Positions 1 to 8,757 of a DNA stretch of 21,063 nt are shown here, piece by piece. This DNA is from a virus. The stretch spans positions 1 through 21,063 of IMG/VR virus record IMGVR_UViG_3300023119_000152. The stretch is one strand, 5' to 3'. The position numbers and the translations under genes are program-made. Numbering within the stretch: position 1 is the first letter of the stretch; every line of letters begins with the position of its first letter. A model generated the notes under the pieces. It made no database searches and was not told the DNA's origin. It was given only the letters and a program-made list of their open reading frames with translations.

Positions 1-16
1 AAAAAGAACATCTGCG

Positions 17-316
17 ATGGTCACACTTAAAAAAGCTGATCCTGATACAAAAAAAGAAGCCTTTGAAAAAGCTGGTATATCAGAATTAGCAGATGAGTTT
101 GTTTTTGAATTAGGTAATATTGAAGTTGCTGAAGAAGAACGAGGTAAGCTTTTACCGCATCATTTGTTAAATCGTTTGTTAGGCATTCGTTCTGGACGTG
201 GCGCTACCATTTATTGTTCAACAGAAAGTGAAGAAATAGCAAACATGTTGATGGGTTTTCGTTTTGAACGATTAGGAAAGAATGAAGGTAAACCATTTTT
301 ATTAGGACTTATGTGA
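17..316 (+). CDS. Hypothetical protein, possibly 5'-truncated
   Basis: Function not recognised. The 99-residue soluble protein is acidic at its N-terminal half and has no membrane segment. The reading frame is open upstream to the edge of the window and no convincing ribosome binding site precedes this ATG, so the gene may begin outside the window. Its TGA overlaps the GTG start of the next gene, which places it in the same late tail/baseplate operon. A small virion or assembly protein is the natural guess from position alone; nothing in the sequence proves it. Confidence 0.6.
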   Translation: MVTLKKADPDTKKEAFEKAGISELADEFVFELGNIEVAEEERGKLLPHHLLNRLLGIRSGRGATIYCSTESEEIANMLMGFRFERLGKNEGKPFLLGLM

Positions 317-1038
317 TATTACTGAATGAAGACGAGAATGATGTCGAAGAAACTGAGGGTGAGGAACAACCAGAGGAACAAAAAGATCTAAGGTCAATTG
401 ACCAGCAAACAAATGATATTATAAAAAGTGACAGTCGAACGAAAACAAATCTGAGTGACACAAAGAAATGGTTTCGTGAGAAGATCAATCAGGTATTATA
501 TCCCACAATGCGAGTGATGGGAGTTCGTGAAAGACCGAACAGTTTCTATCATCAAAATAAAGAATATCGCATTTTTCGTGGATCTCAAATACGACCAGGT
601 TCTTTATACTGCTGGTTCTATGATCCAAAATACAAGAGGACATTACCATACTATGATGCGTTTCCTGTTGCTTTTGTATTGTCTATGTACAATAATGGTT
701 TTCTTGGCATCAACTTACATTATCTACCTCTTCGTGCAAGGGCTACTCTTCTGACACGATTGTTGGATAATATGATGCGTAAAACTTCTTATGGTAGTCA
801 TTTGGATTTACAATACCGTACTCTACAAGCAGCATCACAATATCGTGAAGTGATGCCCTGTATCAAAAGATATTTGATTTCAAATGTTCGTGGTCAAATG
901 ATTGAGATTCCACCAGAAGAATGGATTCGCACAATCTTTTTACCACTCGAAAGTTTTCAAAAGAGAAGTTCTGGAGCAGTTTGGTCAGACTCTTTACGCA
1001 AGGCAAGACAAACAGGGTTTCGTAGGAGAATAAGGTAA
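313..1038 (+). CDS. Conserved phage protein, probable virion structural component
   Basis: The 241-residue protein starts with GTG overlapping the previous stop codon, with AGGA about five bases upstream; no ATG fits as well. Residues 1-55 are very acidic and probably disordered. The rest is compact, aromatic and basic, with a block reading PGSLYCWFYDPKYKRTLPYY followed by GFLGINLHYLPLRAR. I associate this block with conserved proteins next to gp26 in T4-like marine myophages, usually annotated only as structural. The C-terminus is arginine-rich. It is stop/start-coupled (TAATG) to the tube-domain gene and lies in a cluster of tail genes, which supports a tail or baseplate role. The exact function is unknown. 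Confidence 0.75.
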   Translation: MILLNEDENDVEETEGEEQPEEQKDLRSIDQQTNDIIKSDSRTKTNLSDTKKWFREKINQVLYPTMRVMGVRERPNSFYHQNKEYRIFRGSQIRPGSLYCWFYDPKYKRTLPYYDAFPVAFVLSMYNNGFLGINLHYLPLRARATLLTRLLDNMMRKTSYGSHLDLQYRTLQAASQYREVMPCIKRYLISNVRGQMIEIPPEEWIRTIFLPLESFQKRSSGAVWSDSLRKARQTGFRRRIR

Positions 1039-4000
1039 TGGCAGTTCAATCACTAAATGACCAAAGGTATTATGCAGCTCAAAATCAACTAAAAGATCGA
1101 TATGAAAAAACTGGAGCTGTAGGAACTCCAGCTCCTTGGGAATATGGAACTGAAACTACACCTTTTACTATACAGAATTTAAGAAATAAAATTAGTGGAG
1201 TCAATCAACTCTCAAAGTTTTATTTTGATTTGCCTAAAATAAGAAATGAATCAAGTGACCGTACTAATTTAGTTAAGAAAGCTTGGGACTTAACAACTGC
1301 AGATTTACCTGGCGCCTCGCAAGCTTTAAAGAATATTTACTTTTATTCTGAAAATATCACAATACCAATGAGAGGAATCAATACAGATCCTCATGTGTAT
1401 GCGAACGGTTTTAAGTTCGAAGCTCCAATCGGAACAAATTACGGTGATGGTGATATAGCAATCACCATGATTGTTGATAAAGATTACTACCTATATGATT
1501 TCTTTATGAATTGGATGAATCAAATTCATAGCAAAAATACAGGCTATTTTTCTTTTCATGATCAATACGTTACAGATATTGATATCTATCAATTGAATAA
1601 TGTGGGAGTTGACTTCTCGAAGAATTCAAATTTTGATAATATGATCGCTGATACTACTAAAGGATTTGTTAACTATAAAGTATCATTAGGAAATTGTTAT
1701 CCTAAAAGTGTGACCGCAATTGAATTCAAACATGAAGCGGCCAACGAGAGAACTAAAATCACAGTTGGATTCACTTATGAAAAAATTGATTACGAGAATC
1801 CTAAACGAAATAAGATTGATTTGAGTGTTCCGATTGATCCTCGTTTTGCCAATATTAATCAGCTTGAAGAACGATATAATCTTCCTTTTGTGAACAAACC
1901 ACAACCAGAAGCTCCTTTTTATGATCCTACAAAAGATCCTAGCCTGAATTTTGGCGCTCAAGGAGCAGATACTTCTACCGATTCGAAAATGTTCAATGTT
2001 GAAGATTATTATAAACAAAGAGATGACTTTTATAAAGCGGCATCATTTGATTATTTTGACCACCCTACTATGGAATCCCCAACAGCAGAAGATTTTCGAA
2101 GAGTAAGAGGTGATAATTTTAATGCGATCAATGAAGCTGAACTAGATAATATTATCACAACTATTGAGAGTCGAAATCCTCCTAAATGGGTATATGATGA
2201 AGATTCAATGCGTTGGTCACAAAATCCAGAATGGCAGTCAGAACAAGAAATTCGTAATGAGGCAATTGAACAATGGTTTGAATATACAAGAGAAAAATTA
2301 ACTATTGATTCCGAGACACTTCAAGAAGAAATTGAAAGTCAATTAGAAGATATAGAAAGAAATCAAGAAACATCTCTATACATTACTGATGAAAATGGTT
2401 ATGCGATTGAAAATCCTAATTATGACCATCGAAGATATCCTGGTGAGACTGACGAAGAATTTGCAGAAAGAAGAGCAAAAATAAGTTTAGGAGTTGTAGA
2501 TGTTCCTGACCGTGGCGAATTTACTGATGATGAAGGAAATTTTGATATGGAATCTTTCTCAAGATATATGGCAGATAATATTACAAATCAAGATGTGATT
2601 GATCAATTCAATCGTACTTTACCTGCAGGTATGACACCGACCGGTAATCCTGACCGTAAACATCAAACTTTTGAGGAAATATATGACCGTCTAAAAGAAG
2701 ATAATGATTCATTACCAGATGAGATTATAGTAAGTCCAGGCCCTGGTGTAAATCATGTGATCACAAAACCAAATCCAGAAAAGAAAACAGAACTTGAACT
2801 ATATAACGAAGCAATCAATGAACTTGCTGGATACGGTAACTCAAGAAGTAATGTGGGTCCTGAAACAATTATGGCTCCTTCAAAAGCTGATGGCATGCAT
2901 CCAGTTCCCGCATCAATTGTAAATGATCCAAATCCACAAGTATTAGAACAATACGCTAAAACATTATATGACGAGGGCGGCCCAGACATTCGTGACTTTG
3001 CTACACAAAAAGCAGAATGGGCTGAAGAACAACATTTACGAAACATGGCACATGTTCAACTAGAAAATAGTGAGGTGAGTGATAAACTTCAAGACCTTTT
3101 ATTAAATGAGGATCGCAACTATTCGCCAGAGGATGTATTGCACACTCTTCCTGAAGAAATGAATAAGTTTGATGTAGACAATCCTCAAACAGAAACACAA
3201 AAAGTTAAAGCTGCTTTGATTAATCGCCTTGCTGTTGGAGAAGGAACAGTACCTTTAAATGAAAGAGAAACAAATATTCTGCTTGATATAGTCAATGACC
3301 AATATGGTTTATCAATTCCTCATGGTACGAATTTATATGAAAATCCAAGAGCAATCACGGATGCGATGAGAGGAAGAGGTTTTGACCAAGAATTATTTGT
3401 TCATTTTCGAGAAAGAGAACGTGAGTTAACAGAAGACCAAGCAAATATGCAGACTCTTAGTGTGAATCAAGCAACGAATGCTCTCAATGATGTTGTGAAT
3501 AATATTAACGCAAATCACGCAATTTCAATGCTCAATCGTGCGGGTGAACACGGTCAACAAATTCAAGACGCAAAAGATGCGGCTCAAATGAAAAAAATTG
3601 AAGAGATACGAGAAAATTATCGACAAGAACTTAACTCACCAACACGTAATTTTTGGCGTGACATGGTTGAACAACAAAGACAAGATCGAATCGACAAAGG
3701 AGGAAATCCACAGTATACTGGAAGAGAACAAGCAATTATGGATGCTGCTGATGATGGAAAAATGACAAGCCAAGATCTACACACATTTGCTTCTGTATTA
3801 CATCAAGAACAGATTGATGAAAATCGTGTTTATCGTACTAGTTTAGAAGAAGGATTTAAACCTGAAGAAGTTGGTGTCAATGCTTATTATAATTTTCAAG
3901 CAGCAAAACAACACACAAATCATGAAACAACTGTACATACTCCAGTTACAACAGAAGAAGAAAGATTCAGAATTGCTGGTAAATCTTTAGCACAGCAATT

Positions 4001-4172
4001 ACGAGAGAGTCAAGCTGCAGCGGGATATGCTTCGAATCTGGATGTTCCAACAGATCAATTACAACTTATGTCTTATCTTAAAAGATATGAAGAACTTGGT
4101 CCTGATGAAAGAAATCGTGTGCTTGTTGTCACTCGTGCAATCATCGAAGAAAATCGAGAAAAACAATTATGA
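1038..4172 (+). CDS. Tail-tube-fold baseplate protein (gp48/gp54/gp19-like domain) with very long C-terminal extension
   Basis: AGGAG lies upstream and the start overlaps the previous stop (TAATG). Residues of about 30-265 have the pattern of the T4 gp19 tail-tube superfamily: a loop NIYFYSENITIPMRGI, a block DIAITMIVDKDYYLYDFFMN, and a closing strand set around NCYPKSVTAIEF and KITVGFTYEKI. In T4 this fold is used by the tube protein gp19 and by the tube initiators gp48 and gp54. The remaining ~780 residues are charged, Glu/Gln/Asn-rich and probably helical or disordered, with no domain I recognise. T4 gp48 and gp54 are about 320-365 residues, so the extension is unusual. The tube-fold call is fairly strong; the gp54 versus gp48 assignment is not decided. 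Confidence 0.75.
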   Translation: MAVQSLNDQRYYAAQNQLKDRYEKTGAVGTPAPWEYGTETTPFTIQNLRNKISGVNQLSKFYFDLPKIRNESSDRTNLVKKAWDLTTADLPGASQALKNIYFYSENITIPMRGINTDPHVYANGFKFEAPIGTNYGDGDIAITMIVDKDYYLYDFFMNWMNQIHSKNTGYFSFHDQYVTDIDIYQLNNVGVDFSKNSNFDNMIADTTKGFVNYKVSLGNCYPKSVTAIEFKHEAANERTKITVGFTYEKIDYENPKRNKIDLSVPIDPRFANINQLEERYNLPFVNKPQPEAPFYDPTKDPSLNFGAQGADTSTDSKMFNVEDYYKQRDDFYKAASFDYFDHPTMESPTAEDFRRVRGDNFNAINEAELDNIITTIESRNPPKWVYDEDSMRWSQNPEWQSEQEIRNEAIEQWFEYTREKLTIDSETLQEEIESQLEDIERNQETSLYITDENGYAIENPNYDHRRYPGETDEEFAERRAKISLGVVDVPDRGEFTDDEGNFDMESFSRYMADNITNQDVIDQFNRTLPAGMTPTGNPDRKHQTFEEIYDRLKEDNDSLPDEIIVSPGPGVNHVITKPNPEKKTELELYNEAINELAGYGNSRSNVGPETIMAPSKADGMHPVPASIVNDPNPQVLEQYAKTLYDEGGPDIRDFATQKAEWAEEQHLRNMAHVQLENSEVSDKLQDLLLNEDRNYSPEDVLHTLPEEMNKFDVDNPQTETQKVKAALINRLAVGEGTVPLNERETNILLDIVNDQYGLSIPHGTNLYENPRAITDAMRGRGFDQELFVHFRERERELTEDQANMQTLSVNQATNALNDVVNNINANHAISMLNRAGEHGQQIQDAKDAAQMKKIEEIRENYRQELNSPTRNFWRDMVEQQRQDRIDKGGNPQYTGREQAIMDAADDGKMTSQDLHTFASVLHQEQIDENRVYRTSLEEGFKPEEVGVNAYYNFQAAKQHTNHETTVHTPVTTEEERFRIAGKSLAQQLRESQAAAGYASNLDVPTDQLQLMSYLKRYEELGPDERNRVLVVTRAIIEENREKQL

Positions 4173-4181
4173 AAGGAAATA

Positions 4182-4910
4182 ATGCTTTTACCAAAATTGA
4201 ATCGAATTACATATCGTTTGACATTACCTTCAAATGATAAAGAAATTACTTATCGGCCGTTCACAGTTGAAGAAGAAAAGATTTTACTGACGGCTCAAGA
4301 ATCGACATCACCAGATGATGTTTTGAATGCAATGAGACAAATCATTAATAATTGCATTCAAACTGAAATTGATGTAACTAAACTTCCGACTTTTGATATT
4401 GAATACTTCTTTCTCAACATTCGGGCAAAGTCAACAGGTGAAGAAATTGAATTGATTGTTCGTCATCCAAATGGTGTCAATTCAAAAGAACAACCTTGCG
4501 ACCATAAAGAGAATGTAAAGATTAATATTGAATCAATCAAGGTTGAAAAATCAAAGAAACACACCAATCGTTTTCAATTAGATGATAATGTTGGTGTAGT
4601 GATGAAGTATCCAAGTATGGAAGCTTTAGCATTTGGCGACCTTAATGATTTTGATTCTTTTGTGAAAGTAATTGCAAATTCAATTGAACTTATTTTTGAT
4701 GAGAATGATACTTATCCAGCAGAAGACTGTAGTGAAAAAGAATTGATTGAGTTTGTAATGAGTATGAATCAAAAACAAATTGCTATGATTCAAGAATTTT
4801 TTGAAACAATGCCCGTATTGAAACATGAAATCAATTATATCTGTACTGGATGTGAATGTAAAGAGAGTGTTACAATACAAGGATTTCAAAATTTTTTTTT
4901 ATCGCCATGA
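4182..4910 (+). CDS. 26: gp26-like baseplate hub/tail assembly protein
   Basis: The 242-residue protein follows a clear AAGGAAATA ribosome binding site. It resembles T4 gp26-family proteins (T4 baseplate protein family), especially the marine versions: an opening MLLPKLN..TYRLTLPS, then TYRPFTVEEEKILL, LPTFDIEYFFLNIRAKS.GEEIEL, and a cysteine-containing C-terminus with C221, C224 and C226 followed by QGFQNFF. C106 with the C-terminal cysteines could bind a metal (inference). In T4, gp26 is needed for baseplate hub assembly. The gene ends in a run of nine T that contains a -1 slippery heptamer, and its TGA overlaps the gp51-like ATG. A frameshift would add the 60-residue gp51-like domain, giving a product of about 302 residues. 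Confidence 0.85.
   Translation: MLLPKLNRITYRLTLPSNDKEITYRPFTVEEEKILLTAQESTSPDDVLNAMRQIINNCIQTEIDVTKLPTFDIEYFFLNIRAKSTGEEIELIVRHPNGVNSKEQPCDHKENVKINIESIKVEKSKKHTNRFQLDDNVGVVMKYPSMEALAFGDLNDFDSFVKVIANSIELIFDENDTYPAEDCSEKELIEFVMSMNQKQIAMIQEFFETMPVLKHEINYICTGCECKESVTIQGFQNFFLSP
4895..4901 (+). other. Candidate programmed -1 frameshift site (T TTT TTA)
   Basis: In the gp26 frame the codons read TTT TTT TTA, so T-TTT-TTA is a perfect X-XXY-YYZ heptamer, the same as the HIV gag-pol slippery site. Slipping back one base enters the gp51 frame, which is open from here through ATC GCC into its ATG. A Shine-Dalgarno-like AAGGA at 4879-4883 lies 11 bases upstream, as at the E. coli dnaX site. A weak stem, GATTC/GAATC (4916-4931), lies downstream. 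Confidence 0.6.
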
Positions 4911-5089
4911 GTAACGATTCTTTAATGAATCATTACACTTTGAATTTTGATTTGATGTATCATCATCATTTTTCCTTGACAGAATTAAATCAAATGTATC
5001 CTTATGAACGTGCGATTTATGTAGACTTACTTAATGGATATCTTGAAAAGAAACATTTAGAAGAACAGCAACGAAGAAACGCAGGCTAA
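4907..5089 (+). CDS. 51: gp51-like small baseplate hub/tail assembly protein
   Basis: The 60-residue protein contains the pattern LMYHHHFSLTELNQMYPYERAI, with YERAIYVDLLNGYLE after it. I associate this with the small proteins beside gp26 in T4-like phages, often named gp51, which is a baseplate hub assembly factor in T4. It is much shorter than T4 gp51 (about 250 residues), so the symbol is tentative. The same M.P.ER..Y...L pattern is common in the T-domain of tail assembly chaperones. There is no ribosome binding site in front of its ATG, only the T9 run, so it is translated by coupling through the ATGA overlap, by -1 frameshifting from gp26, or both. Confidence 0.7.
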   Translation: MSNDSLMNHYTLNFDLMYHHHFSLTELNQMYPYERAIYVDLLNGYLEKKHLEEQQRRNAG

Positions 5090-5090
5090 T

Positions 5091-8000
5091 ATGGCTTTAC
5101 CATTACTTACAGATTCAAAAGTAACTGTTGATGTAAATCATGATTCAACTTCTTTGAAAGGAATTGACTTATCTTTAAAACAAGTCGTAAGTGAATTACC
5201 AAAACTTTTCAGTAAAGAAATTGAGAAACAAACTGAAGAACTTAAAGATCATGATACGAATATAAACAAAAAGAAGGTTGAAGAAACTGTTGAAACAATG
5301 AATAAATTTGCCGATGTTCTCAAAGAAAACATTGGTCTGTTTCGTAAGTCAGATTCTTATCAAGCAATGCAAAGGTCTCGGCTTGAAGGTAATCAAGTAA
5401 TAGGTTCTACCGGACAACAACCTGCTGTTGTTCCACAAAGAAATACATATGCTGTTCAAAATCTATCACTTGGTCGTATAGCCGGCGACACAATGAGAGA
5501 AGGTCGTGATCGACTTTTGAATCGTTTTCGTGAAAATTCTTTTATAAAGTTTGGTTCTCGTTTAGCAGATGGTATAAATGCCTTTCGTGGTCAACCTACA
5601 AATTATAGTCAAAATCGTGAACAAACTCAAAGTGAATTAGAATCTGAACAAAAAGATAATCGTAATCAAAAGAAAATCATCAATCTTCTTGAATACTTAC
5701 CAAAAATTCTTCTCAAGTTAGATGGTGATAAAGACGAAAAGAAAGAAGAAAAAGGTCTTCTAAGAAAGTTACTTGATGCGTTTCTGATTTTTAAAGCTGG
5801 TAATTGGCTTGCGAGTTTAATAGGTGGAGGTCTTGGTGCTGCCGGTATCGGTGCTTTGATGGCAAAAGCAGGTACTCTTCTTGGTGCTGGTTTAGGTATT
5901 GGTGCGGCGATTGCTAAATTAGGTTTAGCCGCTGTGATTGGCGCAGCAATTCTTGGAACAGTTTTTGATTCATTCATGACATATTTTAAAAATTCAGATG
6001 ATTGGAAAGCGGGACCAATAGCAAAGATTTTTGGTTCAATTTTAGGAGGTTCTGGAGGTGTATACAGTGCAGCTTTACGGGGTATCACAGGAGCTTATCT
6101 TGGTTTTAAAGCAGGTGCTTTATTCGGACCTATGGGAGCAATTATCGGATTGATTCTTGGTGGTGTAATTGGTGCGATTACAGGTTATATTGGTGGTGAA
6201 AAAATAGCAGAAACAATGAGTGAAATTGGTGATGATTTTGCCGAAGGTTGGAAAAAACTGATGGCAATTCTGACCGGAAAAACAATCGATGATGTTCGTG
6301 AAAAAACATTGAGAGTGATCGATGAAACAAGTGATCCTACTTCCAAAACTGAGTTGACAAATTCACTTGAAAATGTTGAAAATTCAAATGATAGATTACA
6401 GGCGGCCGAAACAAAAAGGAATGAACTTTTCGAAAAGGTAAAAGAGCAAAGAAATATAAATGCTCAAGGATCCACACCAGATAGCAGAGAAAAATTAAGA
6501 GAACTTGAACAACAATATAACGAAGCAATCAAAGAATATGATGAGGCAAGAAAAAATTTTCGTGAAGATTCAAGGAATTTGAGTGCTGATGTAAACACTC
6601 AAGATAGTGTCAATCAACTTGATAAAGTCATCTATGGTAAAGAAGGTGAAACTGTAGAAATTCAAAAAGACGGTTTGTTATATGGTAAAGATAATATTGA
6701 AGTAACAGTAACTCCTCAAGAACAACGAATTGCTGCAAATCAAAAACGTAATGTACTCAGTGAAAATAGACTTCGAAGATTACAGCAAGACCTTGTTCAA
6801 GATGCATCTACATCTCCATTGCTTGAAGAAAGCACACGAAAGGAATATCAAACTGCTCAAGAGACTATTGAAGAGAAAGGAAGTTTACTGAATAAAATTC
6901 CTTTATTTGGTTCATTTTTTGATGATGAAGAAATGGCAAAAGCCAAAGCAACAGTTGAGAGAATTGAAGCTGAACTTTTACAAAAGAAAAAAGATACACG
7001 TCTTCGTATGAATCAAATTGAAGCAGATATGGCAGCAACTGTTCAAGAAAATATTGGCTTAGGTACACAAGACAGGTCAGAATCAATGACCAATATTATA
7101 TCAGGTGAAACACTTGGTGGTCCAGATGCACAACCAGAACCACGACAAAGAATAAATTCTAAAGCAAATGAAAGAAGTATTTCTGTAGATCCAGCGAAAT
7201 CAAAAGATGGAGGCAGACAAGACCAAACTTCAATTCAAGAAATTAAACCTGATGCTGTTGTAGCAAATCTTTCAGATGAACAAGTGAAGACATATGCTCT
7301 TGAATTGATCCGAAGAGAAGAGATGGGTTCAAAATCAGCCGCTCTTACACCAATTCAAGATCCTGCTAAGTATTGGAAAGATGATGGATCAAAAATGATG
7401 CAACTTGGTTATGGTTCAAACTTCATCAAAGAAGGAAATGAATGGGTGAAAGTGAAACCTGGATATGAAAATTCAAATGGTGAAATGGTTTATCCTCATC
7501 AGTTGAAGTCAGAAGCTGAAGCTGAACAATTACTTCGTGATAGTTTTAATCGTGAATTTGATCAATTTATGAAAGATCCAGAAAAGAAAGCAATCTTTGA
7601 TCAAATTCAAAATCCTGCTCGTAAAATGGTTTTGATGTCCACCATTTATCAATTAGGTGAACACGGCATGGATAAGTTTAAGAAAACTTGGCCTTTGATA
7701 AAATCGGCTGTCGAAGAGCAAGATTGGAATCTAAAAGGATATCGTTGGCAAACTGCCGCAAGAGAAATGGCAAATTCAGTATGGCATAATGAACAAACAC
7801 CTGAACGAGCCGGTAGAGTTGTTGATGTAATTGCGAATGGTGGAGATGTTCGATGGGATGGTGGTGTTATCTATCAACAATCCGCCGTACCATCAGTTGC
7901 TGCTCGGCAAGGTGGTAAAGAGGCGGTAAAGGCTAAAGCAGGAGCAGAAGGAAGAGTTGTTACACAACTTGAAGAGATTGTTGTTGGTGATTATAAAGGT

Positions 8001-8345
8001 ATTGAAAACAATCCTGAAGTTGTGATACCAATGAATGATTTGGAAGAAAGAGTTCTGCAGACAGTCACAAAGATGATGGAGATTCGAGACCAAACAGCAA
8101 GTCGAAACAATGAACTTTTATCAATGAATAATGAATTGCGAATGCAGAAGTTTATTGAAAGTACTCAGAAGATTGAACAGAGGATACAAGCGAAGGAGAG
8201 TATTGAAAATTCAAGAAATCAAGTAGTGATGCCTCCTGTAATCAGTCAAGTGGATAATTCTCAACTCAATCAAACAAATCAAAGTATTATCATTAATCGC
8301 CCAGTTGAGAATGCTCACAATCCATTCCGATTATCACTCGGCTAA
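5091..8345 (+). CDS. Tape-measure-like virion protein with T4-lysozyme-like (GH24) domain
   Basis: The 1084-residue protein has an N-terminal coiled-coil-like part (about 1-100), two long Gly/Ala/Leu-rich hydrophobic stretches (about 229-300 and 335-372), a charged helical middle, and a lysozyme-like domain at about 728-915. The domain is seen from EE at 743-744, D765 before GS, QLGYG at 771-775, YQLGEHGMDKF, and HNEQTPERAGRV at 900-909, which parallels T4 lysozyme NQTPNRAKRV. The position matching catalytic T26 is Q771. The C-terminus (SQVDNSQLNQTNQ, ending in NPFRLSLG) is typical of large phage tail proteins. Hydrophobic segments, length and position right after the gp26/gp51 pair suggest a tape measure (gp29 role) carrying a peptidoglycan hydrolase. 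It could instead be a separate hub lysozyme. Function beyond the lysozyme resemblance is inferred. Confidence 0.75.
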   Translation: MALPLLTDSKVTVDVNHDSTSLKGIDLSLKQVVSELPKLFSKEIEKQTEELKDHDTNINKKKVEETVETMNKFADVLKENIGLFRKSDSYQAMQRSRLEGNQVIGSTGQQPAVVPQRNTYAVQNLSLGRIAGDTMREGRDRLLNRFRENSFIKFGSRLADGINAFRGQPTNYSQNREQTQSELESEQKDNRNQKKIINLLEYLPKILLKLDGDKDEKKEEKGLLRKLLDAFLIFKAGNWLASLIGGGLGAAGIGALMAKAGTLLGAGLGIGAAIAKLGLAAVIGAAILGTVFDSFMTYFKNSDDWKAGPIAKIFGSILGGSGGVYSAALRGITGAYLGFKAGALFGPMGAIIGLILGGVIGAITGYIGGEKIAETMSEIGDDFAEGWKKLMAILTGKTIDDVREKTLRVIDETSDPTSKTELTNSLENVENSNDRLQAAETKRNELFEKVKEQRNINAQGSTPDSREKLRELEQQYNEAIKEYDEARKNFREDSRNLSADVNTQDSVNQLDKVIYGKEGETVEIQKDGLLYGKDNIEVTVTPQEQRIAANQKRNVLSENRLRRLQQDLVQDASTSPLLEESTRKEYQTAQETIEEKGSLLNKIPLFGSFFDDEEMAKAKATVERIEAELLQKKKDTRLRMNQIEADMAATVQENIGLGTQDRSESMTNIISGETLGGPDAQPEPRQRINSKANERSISVDPAKSKDGGRQDQTSIQEIKPDAVVANLSDEQVKTYALELIRREEMGSKSAALTPIQDPAKYWKDDGSKMMQLGYGSNFIKEGNEWVKVKPGYENSNGEMVYPHQLKSEAEAEQLLRDSFNREFDQFMKDPEKKAIFDQIQNPARKMVLMSTIYQLGEHGMDKFKKTWPLIKSAVEEQDWNLKGYRWQTAAREMANSVWHNEQTPERAGRVVDVIANGGDVRWDGGVIYQQSAVPSVAARQGGKEAVKAKAGAEGRVVTQLEEIVVGDYKGIENNPEVVIPMNDLEERVLQTVTKMMEIRDQTASRNNELLSMNNELRMQKFIESTQKIEQRIQAKESIENSRNQVVMPPVISQVDNSQLNQTNQSIIINRPVENAHNPFRLSLG

Positions 8346-8492
8346 TTTATCATCAAGTTCTTCTTTTGCGATTGTGAAAAGGCCGGCTGAAACTTCTTTG
8401 ACTTGATCACGAACTTCATCAAATAATACAGGGTCAACAAATGCGATGGCGAGAAAAGCTCCAATTGCCATCATGAATAAACTTCTAAGCAT
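8334..8492 (-). CDS. Small single-span membrane protein
   Basis: The chosen start gives 52 residues and has a strong AAGGA eight bases upstream. A longer in-frame start at 8582 would give 82 residues, but it sits within a few bases of the predicted late transcription start and lacks a ribosome binding site. Residues of about 4-20 are a hydrophobic helix (FMMAIGAFLAIAFV), followed by an acidic amphipathic tail. Its 3' end overlaps the end of the tape-measure-like gene by 12 bases in convergent orientation. A T4-type late promoter lies upstream at 8587-8594. Function unknown; a small late envelope protein. Confidence 0.6.
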   Translation of the reverse strand: MLRSLFMMAIGAFLAIAFVDPVLFDEVRDQVKEVSAGLFTIAKEELDDKLAE

Positions 8493-8513
8493 TTTACGAT
8501 TCCTTATTGAAAG

Positions 8514-8585
8514 AAGACGACCCACGTAGGGAATGCCGCTATATCTAAGCAATGCCCGTGTTATATGTAATACGTGAGTCATCTT
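8514..8585 (-). other. Long imperfect stem-loop in the leader of the small membrane gene
   Basis: Arms 8571-8585 and 8514-8528 can pair over 15 positions on the transcribed strand, 13 Watson-Crick and two U-G, with a loop of about 42 bases. The stem begins almost at the predicted late transcription start (about 8581) and ends nine bases before the ribosome binding site at 8501-8505. It could stabilise the mRNA 5' end or control translation. Confidence 0.5.
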
Positions 8586-8586
8586 T

Positions 8587-8594
8587 TATTTATA
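8587..8594 (-). promoter_or_regulatory. T4-type late promoter octamer TATAAATA
   Basis: This is a perfect match to the T4 late promoter octamer on the minus strand. It overlaps the TAA stop of the 53-residue gene upstream and faces the small membrane protein gene. T4 late RNA polymerase (gp55/gp33/gp45) would start about six bases downstream. Confidence 0.65.
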
Positions 8595-8751
8595 GATTAT
8601 AGTATGAACGAAGATTGATTTCTTTTCGATCAATCACTTCGGTTGGTTCTTTATTTTCGATGGCCTTTTTAATCATTTTTGCTACACTGGCTTCTTTTCG
8701 AGCAATTACGATTTTTCGTTTATAGGCACGTCTTTTTTCTTTTCTTGTCAT
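8590..8751 (-). CDS. Small basic hypothetical protein
   Basis: The 53-residue protein starts MTRKEKRRAYKRKIV and is strongly basic in its first 20 residues. Its ribosome binding site GAGGA lies just before the ATG and overlaps the end of the upstream gene, so it is the fourth gene of the early operon starting near 9590. Function unknown; the basic N-terminus could bind nucleic acid or a host protein. Confidence 0.65.
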   Translation of the reverse strand: MTRKEKRRAYKRKIVIARKEASVAKMIKKAIENKEPTEVIDRKEINLRSYYNL

Positions 8752-8757
8752 ATTTCC

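Noticed and set aside
1686-2018. 110-codon open frame on the minus strand inside the tube-domain gene
   Set aside because: No ribosome binding site or protein-like pattern; it is antisense to a clear long gene. The same holds for other antisense frames within 2753-8093.
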